A stretch of DNA of 64,000 nt from Cyanoderma ruficeps (Eukaryota; Chordata; Aves; Passeriformes; Timaliidae), in assembly GCA_008694505.1 (NCBI GenBank), contig VZDJ01007753.1:9597555-9661554 (forward strand). Reading direction: 5' to 3'. Below, one piece after another: positions 13,001-26,935 of this stretch. A program made the translations under genes and the position numbers. Position 1 is the stretch's first letter, and each line of letters starts with the position of its first letter. Under the pieces are notes generated by a model, which worked only from the letters and a program-made list of their open reading frames with translations, was not told the DNA's origin and searched no databases.

Positions 13001-16000
13001 AAATATAAAGATCCATTTGAACATACCTGTCAGTCTACATTGACTTAAAAGAAAATGTCAGACATAATATTAGCTGTATACTGCTTACACAGCTACAGTT
13101 AGAAAAGAGCTGAATTATACCTTCAATGCCTAGATAAATACTAACAACATTAAATCGTCGAGTGAGGAACTGTTCATCAACTACATAAAATTCCAGAAAT
13201 ATAAGCCTTAGCACCAGTTCTGTTGCAATGACTGGACTTTGCCATTGGTAGCAATTAACCTCATTCTTCCTAATTGCAAGGATAGTAAGCTGTTAGCCAA
13301 ATGAATTGATGAAATAAACTTATAAGCAAAAATGTTCATTTAAGTGACTAAAATGTACCTATATAAAAGACATTTGACCATCACTCTGTATGAGAATAGC
13401 TTAAAATATGTCTTGTCTTTGAAAATAAAAGTACCATCAGTGACCTTGATTAAAAATGGTGATTTGGAGTTCTCTGGGCTTTGAAGAAAAATGGGGTTTC
13501 ATATGAGAATGGGTTTCAGATTACAAATGCAGAAAACACATTTTCTTCTGCTGTTATTTATATTATACTGATCATTGACAAGCCACCCATCTGTGATGTA
13601 AGCAATACTATTCAGATCACTGAACAAGATTCCAATTCTTTTTCTGCTTAAAATGTTTCCAGAATTTCTTACCATCACACGAAATATTCTCACTGGAATG
13701 TGGGTTTATTATCCTGATATACAGTTTGCTCTCTGGAATCTTACAAGAAGAGTAAAACAAAATGGCATATCTCCACACAAACATGAAATAACAGAAGACA
13801 CAAAAGTAAATAACTATGACTGATAAAATTCTGCACATCATTCCCACTAATATTTTCCATACTGTGCTATGAAATGAAGTATTTTTCATTTAATTTACCA
13901 ATCAATAGAAAAAAGTTCAGACCTCTGAAAAGCAGAGTGAAATTGGATTTTGATGAAGAATGATGCAGAGAGCTATTCTAGTTGTTAGTTTTGAGAGAAA
14001 AATAAATTAATTACTTTTATTCAGAAAGATAGTAATAGAAGTCTTCAAGAACATCAGCTGCCTAAACTTCCAAGCATAGATTTAGAGTGAGTTTTAGATC
14101 ATTACTAAAGCAGGGCTTGAAGAAGGTCCAGAGAGTGAATTGTCAGCATTATGTACAGTTCTTTCATCTTCACATTAAAAATTTATTGCATTTGCAAGGC
14201 ATGTGGTTTGAAAGCATCTTTTCATGGCTGATTAATCTTTATTTATGCTAACAGGGATAAGTGTCCAGCGACTTGATGAAAATTAATTAACTTACTAATT
14301 TTATTAAGGTGGAATTTGGGGATATGTTAATTGTGAAAGGAAAAAATATGCTGACAGTGATGTTGAGATTGTAACTGGAACTGTGGCTCTGGCAGGAGGG
14401 CTGTGTGGGTGGTGCCTCCTTCTCCTGTGCATTCCCAAGTCCCGTGGCTACAGAGGGGATGCAGATGCAGCAGGAGCCAGGGGCCTCAGCATTGACTGCT
14501 CCCCACCTTGTCCTTATCACTTGTGCCTGCAGAGGCAGCCTCAAGGACAGCAGCACCCTCACACAGCTTCCACAAGGCTCCCTGAAGCTCCCAGATTTAT
14601 CCATCACACCATGAAGCATGTGTACTTACCCATGGTTGTCTCTGCACAGGGCAAGTCACTTTTTCTAGTACTCTTGCCACACAAGGCTCTTGTCTTGAAC
14701 TAACAGATTAAATAAGAATTTTAGAAAGTATGTGTGTTCAAGTATTTTGCTGAAAAATATCTTAAATATTGTTTCCCTGGGACATGTTCTGGTTCTTGAC
14801 TGCTTGTGATTCTTAACTGATTTGTTATTTATACTACACCTTCAGCATGCAATGGCAGCAAACAAATGTTTTGCTCTTATTTGAACACCTCTTTAACCTC
14901 TTACATTATTGTAAACTTGAATGTTGCAATGAAATAAAGGAAAACCAAAAACGAGAAGTAGATGACATCTTGGGGCTAATGATTCTGCAGCACTGCATAT
15001 AGCATAGAGCTCTTGATACACTGCCCTCAGTACCACATCAATACCAATAAAAATAAATGGGACATTGAACTGCTGCGTGGACCAGCATCACTGAGCCACC
15101 TCTCCCAGGCAGACCCTTGAAAAAAAGCTTTCTGTTTTCCCTGGAGATGGAAACCACTTTCTTTCTAGAACATGAGTCCTCTAACTCCCTGTTAAACAAG
15201 GCTCTTCAGCCTGTTTCAAAACGAACTCATTTTCATCCCCCAAAACTCAGGTGGGAGCCCTGGAAATCCTGTTGCAATTTAACATTGAACAGTTTTTCAA
15301 AGAAAGCCTTTAAAGACTGTGGTAGATATCTTTGTCTTCAGCCATGTCTTTAGTCAGGAGTTAAATAATAGCTGAACAGAAAATGGTGAGCAAACCTGTC
15401 CATGTAGCAGTAACCACTTGTGAGAACTTGTGTGAACACCACTATGTGATTATCCCTGTGTTCCCATCCCATGATTATCTGAACTGGAAAATGCATTTTT
15501 TTTATTACTTCATTCTTCTAAAAAAAAGAGATGTATCTTACTGGCTTCTTTCTTCTACAAAAAACTGTGAAACTGAGCACCTACACAGTTTTGGCAAAGC
15601 GTAGAGTGTTGCCAAGAGAAAATGAGAAAAAAAATAACCACTGTACCCTTTCAGCCTGTTAACAGTCAGGGCTGAAGTACTGCATTGCTTCAGTGATCTC
15701 TGCAGAACAGAGCTTTTCTTTTTTCAGGAGGAACAGCTTTGGCAGACCAGCTACCTTTTCCTTGCTCTGTGTGACCTTTTGCAGCTTGGAGAATGAGAGT
15801 CCTAATATGAAGATGGATTAATGCATGTAGAATCTAAAGAAAGTTGTAGATTAATAAGTGAGATATAAATTAAGAGCCTACCTGCTTTCTGCTTGGAAAT
15901 AGAACAAACTCAATGTGGAAACCAGTATGTTTCTTCTATATACTTCAGTCTTGGGTATCTTTTTTACCTGTGCTCCAATCAAACACAGAGACCTGAAGTC

Positions 16001-16148
16001 TACACTGCTGAAGTGCTATCCATCCTGGACAAAAGTAAAGGTTACCATTAAATCCATATCTCCCCTCAGTCTGATCATCTTCATGGTTTGGGAGAGAAAT
16101 AATATCTGCTGAAGATTCCAGCAATTCTTCCTTAGTGTCTAGAAGAAC
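10062..16148. other. Noncoding DNA, no gene seen
   Basis: No coding gene was recognised. A single ambiguous base sits at 10646. The interval 10850-11165 has a 106-codon open frame and an LTR-like AATAAA context but no family match I trust. A GC-richer patch at about 14380-14640 gives overlapping open frames on both strands, but its composition is low-complexity and it lacks CpG enrichment. Confidence 0.6.
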
Positions 16149-16206
16149 ATGTATGCCCTTAAACATATAATGTATGTCCTTAAACATTCAATGTATGTTT
16201 AAATAC
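16149..16206. repeat. 21-bp tandem repeat, about 2.7 copies
   Basis: Units begin at 16149, 16170 and 16191, each starting atgtatg; the first two continue into a ccttaaacat core. The first two are 21 bp and differ at only a few sites; the third is partial and lacks the cc. It is a small minisatellite with no associated gene. Confidence 0.85.
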
Positions 16207-16554
16207 TTACCAGCCAGGTGGGTGTGCTGCATCTGGGGCAGACAGTGCACTAAACCCCTGAGATCCCTGTGAGGTGTAAAGTTGATTACATCACTTAACA
16301 TCTACTTTGGCAAACCAAAGTTTTAACAGCTGCTCTAGGAAATCTTTGGTTATCCTGACAGTCTCAACTGGGGACAGCACTTCTCACTTAGGTCCACAGA
16401 GAAAGGTTTATTTGGTAAGCAGGAGTGAAGATGCAGGTGGAGCTTTAAGCTGTGCAGGGTCCTCCAGTGTGTATTTTTCTTCTGCTGTATGGAAAGGTGT
16501 GGTTCTTAGGCTGCTTGATAAACTGTATGGGAGTTGAGGGCAATCTAGGAGAAG

Positions 16555-16873
16555 CCGGAGTGTTGCCCTGAGTTTTTCTGCCTTCTGTCTCTGTCCAGAA
16601 CTTTCTCACGTAGCCTTCTTCTGTAAACAAAGTTTATTCTTAGAATGTTTGCATTCTTCTCCTCTGAGAGAAGAAATAATTGATGGTCATGTCCACCATC
16701 CAGGTTGAGGTGGCGACCTCTGTAGCCAATCTCTGGACCTCTGTACAAATGTATAAAATAGTTAAATTATAAATAAAGTAAAAGAGTTTGTTCCCCTCAC
16801 TGCAATGCTTCTGGCCTGCTCTCTTTCTGTCCCTAAAGTGGGACACACCCAGCCTCAGCTAGCGACACCGAAG
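16555..16873 (+). mobile_element. Solo LTR (endogenous retrovirus) with target-site duplication
   Basis: The LTR proper spans 16561-16867 (307 bp). It begins TGTTGC and ends GCGACA, an imperfect terminal inverted repeat (5 of 6). It is flanked by CCGGAG (16555-16560) and CCGAAG (16868-16873), a 6-bp target-site duplication with one difference. Inside are a TATA box (tataaaata, 16752-16760) and a polyadenylation signal (aataaa, 16772-16777) close together, so transcription would run on the plus strand. No internal retroviral sequence or second LTR follows, so it is a solo LTR left by recombination. A 6-bp duplication fits an ERVK/class II-like element; similarity to songbird LTRs is recalled, not tested. 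Confidence 0.75.
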
Positions 16874-19800
16874 AAAAAAAGGAATGTAATATTTTCCAGA
16901 AAATTATACAACCTGAATTTAGAAGATTTCTTGATTTTGTTTTCCACCCTGTGTGTATTTATATTATGCTCAGGCTGCATAAATTGTTTTACTTCTACAA
17001 GAAAAGCCAAAATATATTCACAAAATAAAATGTGTGTAAGTAATTAGAAGAAAATACACCAGACTATCAACAAATCTCCTGCATAATTAGAATAGTAATG
17101 CTGTTGTGCAGGAGTTAATAAAACCTTAATTTGTTTTTTGCTAAGTCAATAAGCAATATACTATATGTTTTCTACTGAAAACCTAAAAAACCCTCTGGAA
17201 ACTTCAGTGCCAAATATATGTATGTATGCACATATTACTGAGCAATTTATCAAATAATAAATCTCTGTGGAGGACATGCACATTACAGTCAACTATGTCA
17301 TGCTGTTGTGAAAAAGCATCATACTGGGATGTATAAACTGCCACAGAGACTGCAAGGCACACACAGTAATTACTGTTTCCAGCATGGGTGATGCCTTAGG
17401 TGATGTACTGTGTTCATTTTGTGCACCACAGTTCAAGAATGAAGTGGACCATTTGGACAGCAGAAAGATTGATCAAACATCTGAAACTTACGACTTTTGG
17501 AGAAGGAGAGAGCACACTGGGGTTATTAAGCCTACAACAAAAAGAAAATATAGAGGAGATATAGTAACAGTCTTCAGATATGCTGCCTTCTGCCAAAGAT
17601 GAATAATCTACTCTCCTGTCCCTGCTGAGCAGGCCAGGAAACAGTGGCCTTAAATTGCAGGAAAGAAGATCCAGGCTAGAGATTCATGGGGAAAAAAAGA
17701 AATCTGAAACAGTGGAAATTATCATAATAAAGTTTGCATTGAATACAAAAGTTTTAGCTTGTGAAAATTTGCATGGAGTAGATTAAGTAAATTGTTTTCA
17801 GAATTAAGTAAATATTTTTCAGAAATTACATAGATTTGTATGGAGTTGTTTTGAAGGCAAGGTTCAACTTAATACTGCTCCTCTACTGTTTTCTTATCTG
17901 TGACTCTGAGACATGTCTGCAGTGCTACACAGTTAGTTTTCAGTCTGGGATAAGAGGATACTGCAATGCTTTCTTCTCTGATTTGAAGCACCGGATATTT
18001 AGTTCAGAACAAAGATTCATGGCTTTAGTTTTGAGTCTAATTGAATTGGATTGTGGAGTTTTGAGGAAGTCATCAGGGAGAAACAGAATTCAGGAGTGAA
18101 GTGTAAACAGAATCAGCTTTTAGACTGTCTAGGGAGAAAAGTTTGTAAGTTCTTTGTAAGTTTGAACCCCATTGACCAAAAATGTTGTGCTCAATTGGTC
18201 TTTCAAGCTGATCATGCTGAAAACTGACTATATCTTTGGTTCTGAAACTAAGTAGAAAGTGAGATTCAGTCTCATGAAATTTATCTTGCCTTGCAAACCT
18301 CTAGAAACTATAAAAGACATGACTAAACTTAACTGCAGGCAATCCTTCAGGTAGGAGATACTTTTCCCTGACCTCTACGACTTCCACATGCCAATGCTGC
18401 TTCTTGATATGTTACACTTAGATTTCCTATTTCTTAATAACCAAATGCAAATGGTTGACATGATGTTGAAAAGATGTTCATTGTTATCTTTCTGTAACTA
18501 AATTAGGCAAAATTCTTAACTGCATTCTTATATAGCTAGAGTTACATAAATTGACATGGTACTTTATTCTACCCTCCTTATAAGCTGTCTCATTTGATTA
18601 GTTCTGTAGTCACAATCTGCTGTAAATATCTGGCTGATATATTCCTTCATAGAATAACTTTTCATATGCTTATATGATTAGGCATCCTCAATAAAAATAT
18701 CTCTGCAAAGATGAGTAGAGTCTAAACAAACACATGCCCCACAATAATTATGTAAACTGGTTTCTAAATAGCACCACTCCCTTACAAACCACAACGGATA
18801 AACACAAATCTTCAAAAGGTCACTTTTGTAATTTTTCGAAGTCATACTGCTGAATACTATGGGAGATGCTGAGTCTCAGCATTAAAGCTGGAAGTGTTTG
18901 AGGACTGTGGACAGAGCTACCATGGACAGGCACAAGAAGTGCAGCAGGACAGATGAAGTTAGAACCTTTCCATCTCTGCACGGGGAGGTTGAGCTCCTGT
19001 CCCAAAAAATGTTTCTCTCAGATCACTACCCCCAAAATCCTTCTGAAGAAAACTGAGTAAATGGATGCACGCAACACTATCAGCAGAGAGAAAATTGGCT
19101 TGGCCTGGCATAGATGCTGGGCAACATTTGTTGGAAATGCTAAAACAGGGGCAAAAGTTTGTATTTCCCACTTCTGCTTCTGCATTTTAGGCACTGGATT
19201 ATCATCGCTTATCTTCACCTTTCTTTTGCATGAAGACAAAGTAGGTGAACACTAAGAGGAATGAACATGAATATTTTTTGTAACTGTAAAAAATCCTCAT
19301 TAGTGAACTAAGCAGTAAAAATTTGGTCGATTTAAATATTCAGAACATAACTTTGGAGGAAGTGGAAAAGCACCTAAGCTAAACTGCAACAGCAAATTTT
19401 TCTGTTCCAATAATGCCTTTGGTTAAGTAAAACTTGTGATATATGCTTGGATCTATTAGTGACAGATATATTTTATTATAGGGATTAATCATATATTAAA
19501 GATCAATCATTTTTTCTCTTTTATTTTTTAAACTAGAGAGACTTGAATGCTTGTTAAGATTCTGAGGGAAGAGGAGTAATTTATGTCAGTGATTCAATAT
19601 CAGATTTTGTGAGAAAGGCTAAATGAAGCACTTTTGAAAACTAGACACAAAGGCCAATACAGGCCAATTTTGCTTCTGTTCCATCACTGAATCTGGAATA
19701 CACTATTTTCTATAGAGCAACTGAAGAGACTGGCAATTCTCATTCTATCACACTGCAATAACAGCATGTCCTTTCCTATATCTTCAACCTTGAGGTATGT

Positions 19801-22800
19801 TTTTCAGCATCCTCAATATTTTTGGTTTGACAACACAACTCCAGGAAGCATAGGATTAAGGTACTCATCTGTGAGCTCTTTAAATGCATTTAAATAGATT
19901 TATTTCTTCACTTAGTGACATCATACAAAGAGTTCCATCAACTGTAATAGAAATCTGACAACATCTTCTAGATGAGACATTTTTGATTCATTTCCTGGCA
20001 GAGGACAGTAAAATAGATGTCAAAATGATGATATCCTCTGGACATTTTTCCTCTACCTGTATGCATTAATAATACATTTTAAACATGTCAAAGCAGCTTT
20101 GATTTCCATCTTGCAGTAATAGCTGAAATTAGAAGAAGATTACTGTGTACTGTGTGTATGACGAAGAGAGAGAAAAATGCTTTTCTTTGATAAGGCAGAA
20201 TCAGACAGAAGAAAAGGAAGAAGGAAAGCAAAATTAACTGTGCAATCTCAAAGATATTTCTTTTTAATTTTGTGTGTTAAATTTTCTCAAATAGGAAATG
20301 AATTAAGCCGAGCTAAAATTTCCATTCATTTGTTGTACAGAAGTAGTGGTGTTATTACTTTGCTCTTATAGTCTGCAAGATTGAATTAAAGTAATAAGAA
20401 TTAAAGTCACAGAAAAAGTGTACAACTGGCAATTTATGTGCTAATTGTCTGTTCAGGATTTAAATAAGGCTGTATTCATAAACACATACTTTCACAATGT
20501 GGTGTTCCTTAGCAGGATTTTTAACTCCTGTAAATCTATTTCCCCAACTTTGAAAAATCACAAGAAATTACTTAAAAATATCCAGAATTCTGAAAATTCA
20601 TGCTCTGTGTATTAGCTTAGGAACTATCATCATAATTTGGTGCTCTTTTCAAGCTGAATACAATACTGAGAATTTAAACAAGCCCTAGGGGTAGGAAAAT
20701 ATGTACACGCAAATTAAAAGCGAGCTTTTTGTTAATTTTACACTTGTATATGATACAAGAATATATGAATGCATCATTTTATTTTGTACTATGTCCCTAT
20801 GCCACGCATTATTGAGTCTACAAGGCCAGAAGCTGATTTTACAAGAGCCTAAAATATAGATGTCAGCAGTGTCTCAGGATTCTTGGAGTGATAGGAGTTT
20901 CCCTTTACCCTTAAACACTGCCAGTGTTCCAGATTGATCCCACAGGTTTAACAATGCCATCACAGATATCACAACTGTTCCTATGACACAGTGATGGTTG
21001 GGCATCAATTCTACATATGGCAAAGTGTGCCAGGAAGTTTTTGAGGTTGTACTGAAGTCATGGTGACTCCAAAACCTGTTACATTCTGTCTTTTTAGCTG
21101 TATCTGTTCAGGAGCTGCCAGATGAATGTAGTGACCAGACAGCTGCACAGAGGTTTCCAGCTACAGCTGATCTTTGTGCTGTGAGCTGCTGAAAATACTT
21201 TTGAGGGCAACTAGGAGAAGTTGTACCTATGCAATGAATTCAACATCTTAGTAATGTGGCTGCTTTCTGTTCAGTTGATCACAGCTGGTTTTTTACTCCT
21301 TGGAAATAATGTAAGTAGCAATTCAGTTTCCTGCATCAAAATATTTAAGTCAAAATAGTAGCCAAATTTATCTGCACAAAAAGAATATGGAAAGAGATGT
21401 GGGAAGAACTGTCAGGCAGTCTCACTGTAAATGAAGTAGGGATATTTGGATCTCAGTGAAATATTTCTATCCTTCTTGCAGACATTTTTCTAGTATCCAC
21501 CCTTAGTAAAAATAGTAGAATGGGAATTAGCTGTTGAATATTATATCTGAACCAATGCAATAAAAATATTTAGGTATAGTGTAAAGCATTTCAAGAAAAC
21601 ATACATGAAGTAAAAAAGAGAAAAAACAAACAAACTAACTAAAAAATAGTAAGTTTTTATCTTAAAATTTACACGAACTAATGGATGGAAAGATGTTCTT
21701 AGTCACTCGTGGGTGCATGGAAACCCGCGGGGAAATAGAAGTGAATGTGATGAATTAATTTAACCAGTATCTCAACATATGCGATATCTGACCAAGAAAA
21801 GCTATTTATAGTACCATATGGACATACAGGATGCTGTGTGGGCTGGGAGTGCATTGGAAATAACACTAAGGGCCTTTTCATGTCTGGGCCCTCCCTATGC
21901 TCTTCAAAACTACATGTGACCTTAAATCCACAGAGAAAACAAGAATACAATAAAATTAAAACATATAAAGCAACTAAAACGTGAATGCTATATGAGGAAA
22001 ACTGGTATTTTGCTAAGCTTTTCTTTTCACATTATTCAGAAGATATAAAGAAAACCAGTACCTAAGATAAAGGGTACGAAAAAGAGGTAAAGAAAATGAA
22101 AGCATATTTGGAGGAAGCCAAAACCAGGCGTATCTTAGGATCATTCTCAAGAAAAACTCCTACAAAATATATGGATTTGATTACCTATTTTCCATAGACT
22201 CTTAAGTAGTCATTTATTTTACAGCAGAGCAAAATGCAACATGGGTTTTCATTGCTACCAGCTCAGCAAAACATCACAAAATACTGACGTTACAATCACT
22301 TTTCACTCTTGTATTGAAAGCAAAGTATTTGAATCAAAATATTCATCTCTATGTAACTTTTCCAAAATTATGAACAAACAAATTCTGTAGTGTAAAAAAT
22401 GAAAGCAACAATCCTAGAAGAACTTCATATTAAAATATTAAATATTTCAGTTATTTCTCTGTGCCCCCTCAGAGAAAAATGCTTAAATGAGAAAATCCAC
22501 AGAGGCTTCAAAATTAACTGACTCTCCTGTTGGCAGTCAAAGCTCAGAAGCCAGCTATTCTTTTTCATGAAAATAATCCCTCTATGTCCTGGAATGAGAA
22601 TGGCTGTATTTGTGGGGGCGAGCATCAAAAACCAATGGTGGCTTCATTCCCTCTGCTAATTGATTTTAGTTAATCTTCTGAGAACTGTTCTACTTTCTGA
22701 GTTTCATAACAATTAGATTCTGCATTACCTACTAGTGTACACTAGTGACAACAAAAGAAAATAAAGTTTTTATGATCCTTGCATTAAAACTGAAAATCAA

Positions 22801-25800
22801 TTTGGGACGCCTTCCTAGAAGGATATGGTGCTGACAAACAAGAATTAACTGGTGTTAATACAGTCCTAACAGTGTCTTGTGACTCAAAGAAATATATTAC
22901 AGACTTTAAAGTTTTACTAATCAAAGAAACACAGTAAAACTAAACAGAAAACAAAATAACTGACTGCTACTTTAAGGAAAGAAAGAGTGAGAAAACTACC
23001 TTGTATTTATGTAACCAAGGAACACAGCAGCATAGATAAAAGTAAACAAAATCCTAGCCAGTGTCTGTGGAGACATCATACACTATGCATAGGATGCAAT
23101 TGCACTACTGACAATCATTGCAAATCACTCCAAAAGCAACTGTGATAAACCTCCAGTGTTTGAAGATTTTACATGACATTCACCAGAGCATAAATGAAAA
23201 ATGATTAATTTATAACTTTTATACAGCACACAAAGTATTTTCAGCTTTCTGAAGTCCATCTATTGACAGCTTTATGCTGAGAATGAGGATAGCAGAAACA
23301 GGGCTGGCAGCATGAAGGCTTTACAGCAGCCCTTGCTGACCTGAGTCCTGATTATATTTATGCCCTCCTGAAGAATGCAGCAAGCAATTTCCCTCTCATA
23401 GGTCATGAAGTGTAACACACAGAGAATTTTTCAGAGGCACAATTTTGTTAATAGTGACGCAGAGGTGAGAAAATATCAAAGATGATCTGAGACAGTACTA
23501 AAAGTTACCTTTTATTTTTCAGGTACATGGTATATAAAGATTTGATTTTCTTGTTAAAGGCTCAGCTGAAGTTTGTCAGAACGCTTTTAAACTATTAAAA
23601 AAGTGTTCATACATTGAAAAGAACTTTTAGTTTATATGACAGATAAAGGAACTCTCTTTCTGTTCCATAAATTCTTTTTATGTCATATATTTCCATATTA
23701 TTGTTAATATCTTGCCATCTGAAATACCTTCACTTCAGGACAGCTTTTCTTTTCATTCATCTTAATCAAAGGAGACATTGTTATCTTTAAGTTCAGCATT
23801 ATAAAAAGAGTTGGTTACACTGCCAAATCATAGAAAAAATAATAGATAGAAAATACATTAAATACTCTGTTGAGAAGAGCGCTGTCATATTACTGTCAGT
23901 AGAGTCATTACTCTCAGATATATTTTACTGTTTTCTTCCTAAGTCTTTTGATTCTCAGCGTCTTTGGAGTTGAAGAGCTTGGTTTAGCTGCATACTTGAC
24001 TTACATGTTTTTCTTTGAATTTTTCACGAAAGGTAGGAGGTGTGAGGTGATCCTCCTCCCAGCTTTTGCTCAATACATACTTAGATTGCTGAAGTATCCA
24101 TTGTTCCATCTGTGCCAAAGAAGTAAGAAAGGAAAACCATTAAGGAAATGTATACACTAAAGTCCTGGTTGTTTAAGCTGGTTTAATATGTTTCTACACA
24201 GAAGTAATGGTGATTTAAATCTGGGCATTTGATATGTATGCAGCAAAACACCCCCTGAGTTTTCTGGATAAGGAACATTGATAGATTCTGTGCCTGACTG
24301 ACTTAAGCCAGCTATAATACAACAATGCTGTCCCTTATTATGAACAAAGCCTGGGTGTCAACACACTTTCAACCTCAAACAGGAGCTTTTGGTTCATCTA
24401 CTCACTCTAAAAGTCTGCCTGGCATTTTCTTTTCTGGGTTTTAGTTTTTATAAGAGAAACACTAGTCAAAAAGAAGATAGGATCATTTACTTTGTTTAAT
24501 ATGGCTTTACTGGTAAATTGAAGCATTTTCTCTTGCTCTGGTCTTTAACCAGAGAGCAATTACAGCCAAGTGAAGCCCCTGTTTTTTTCCTGCCAACTCA
24601 AACAGGCTTCACAGTTTGGAAAGCTGAGGCAGCAGCCTTGCCCTTTGCCAGCACTGGAGATACGAAATTATCTTGAGCAGAGACTGGAGTGAGAAGAAAC
24701 ATCAGGCATGCTGCAAACCCATGGACCACAATCACAGAGAAAAAAATACCATAAAAGGTTCAGCTTAGTGAGAAAATCATAAAGACCCTGGATGTTCTAC
24801 ACTGCATAGATTAGCACCATTTCTGCTTTGCTTCATTTCACCACTGAATCCAACAGTGTTATGCAGCTTCCAACAGGCTTTTGAGCAACAGTAGCGCTGT
24901 GGCTCTGAGCACTTCTGGCTCTGAAATAGAATGTAAATGTTGAAAACCTGCTGGCAATGGACATAACACACCCCCTCCCGTGTCAGCAGTGAGAGCCTCA
25001 GACGTTTTGTGCTCTAGACACTTCCAGATGGCAAACCTTCAGATGCTCCTGATTTCTAAGATAAACTGAATCAGTGTGCTTCTATGGGAACTGGGACTTG
25101 GAGGACTGTGAAGCTCCAGAGTGCAATTAGCTTATCATCCAGTGGTCAAGTTCTGACATAAATAGGTTTTAGCCCACCAGTTCATCAGCAGCATGACCAG
25201 CACAACTTGCAAAATACACACTTTGAGCTGGCTTCCTGCCAGCAGGCCTGAGCTGAACTACCTATTATTATTGATGAGACAGCAAGGTCCTTCAAGCCTG
25301 TGCTGTTTGTGCAAATATGCCCTTACATACAATGGCAAGGAGCTGACCTCTTTAGATCGTTGATGTCTCAGGGAAATGGGTGGAGGGTGCTGTGCCTGCT
25401 GTCACCTCTGCTCCTGGAGGGACAGTCCTGCAGGCAAATGTATCCATGTCTTCTGTCAATCTTGCTTATGGGAGGATAATAACTGGTCAAATAGGGAAAC
25501 CCTTATTTCTCATTCATTGTACCATCGCTTAAGGTCTTATATATTCTATTTTATATTTGTCTTCTGCTAGCTAGAGCTATACTGACGCATTTAACCCTCC
25601 CCTAGAAAAATAAAGCTCTGCACCAATGCCCTTTTGTTGCTGTTGTTCTGTAAAATATCAATCACCCTTTTATTTGTAGGTAGGAAAGGAAGAAAGGAAA
25701 CAAGGAAGTTAAGTAAATATTGGCATTAGGGAACCTTTAAAGTGTTAAAATATGTTTAATATTGCAAATATTTCTCAAACATTACTGTGAAAGTCTAGTG

Positions 25801-26935
25801 TTTAAAAAAAACCAAACACCCTGTGAAAGCTTTTTGAAGGAAGAGAGAATACCAAAAAAATCAATTTTTAGAGGAACCTTTTCTATCCGTTTGGAATCAC
25901 ATTCACATGTTACTATAAGGGCTATTGAAATACTGAAGAAAACTGCTGCGTTGATCTGAAGTCTAAGCAGATGACTTAATCAAGTAAAATGACTCTTTTA
26001 ATGTTCTCTTTCATTAATGGGAAGTCAGTTTTATGTCTCACATTCAAACAGCTGCCTCCTCAGTGCAGAATTGTGCTCTTCGGGTGTCAGAGCTGTGCTC
26101 TGGTATAGCCCTCAGCCCTGCTCTGCGTCTGTGCCTGGCGATTTCCTGGAGCTCAGAAGGCAATTCACAAGGAAACACCGTGGCATGGTTTTAATGAACG
26201 GGATTAAAGATTCTGGGTCAGGCAATCACAGCAAAAACGGGTCCCTCCTGATTTTGATGAAGTTTCAAGAAGCTAAATGCTGCAATAAAGAACGACTTTC
26301 GCAATTGCTTTTCTCTCTTATCATTAGATTAATGGTGAAAAAAGTGACACTTTAAAAGGCTTAATGCTGAGCTTAGAGCTGTACCACTGCTACTAAGTGG
26401 ATGCTTTTCTTGTTGAAAGAGCAATGCAACAAGGAAACTCACATTGCTTCCTTTCTAAATTGCAAGCTGATATCCATTTATAGTTCTAATTCTAGGTCAT
26501 TATTGCGAATAGAGGATTGTAGTATCCCCTCTTTCCATTTTCCATGGCTTCAATGACATTAACAGTTCTGAGTCAAGAATCAAGTCCTCTTACATGTCCC
26601 TTCACATAGCATCTGTATTTCACTGTCTTGCTATAGGCTTCAATCTTGTTTATACACATTTTAACAGGATGATATGCCGCATGTTTTCTCTTTATGAAGT
26701 CTCTGTCCCTGATTATTTGTCTAAAAAGGATTTATCCCATTTTAATTCTCTCTCCCAAGAAACATGAGATTCAATAATACATTTTAAATCTCTTTATGCT
26801 TCAGAAGTGTATCTTCTACACAATATTCTAAAGATATTTTTATTCAAGCAACTTTTTATTGACAGGTTGACAAGAATAATTTCAGTTCAAAGCAGCTGTG
26901 GCTTTCTGATCACATTTCTCTTTAATATTGACTAT
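16874..26935. other. Noncoding DNA, no gene or clear repeat
   Basis: About 10 kb without a recognisable gene or mobile element. Open frames are short and motif-free, apart from a small Cys/His pattern near 25388-25490 discussed as a finding. A perfect 16-bp palindrome lies at 22731-22746 and a purine-rich tract near 25680-25712. Confidence 0.6.
22731..22746. repeat. Perfect 16-bp palindrome
   Basis: actagtgtacactagt equals its own reverse complement, with no spacer. No protein-binding function can be assigned. Confidence 0.9.

Noticed and set aside
14287..14703. Overlapping 110-, 106- and 69-codon frames on both strands in a GC-richer patch
   Set aside because: Open on both strands because of composition; no motif, and CpG is not enriched, so not a CpG-island promoter.
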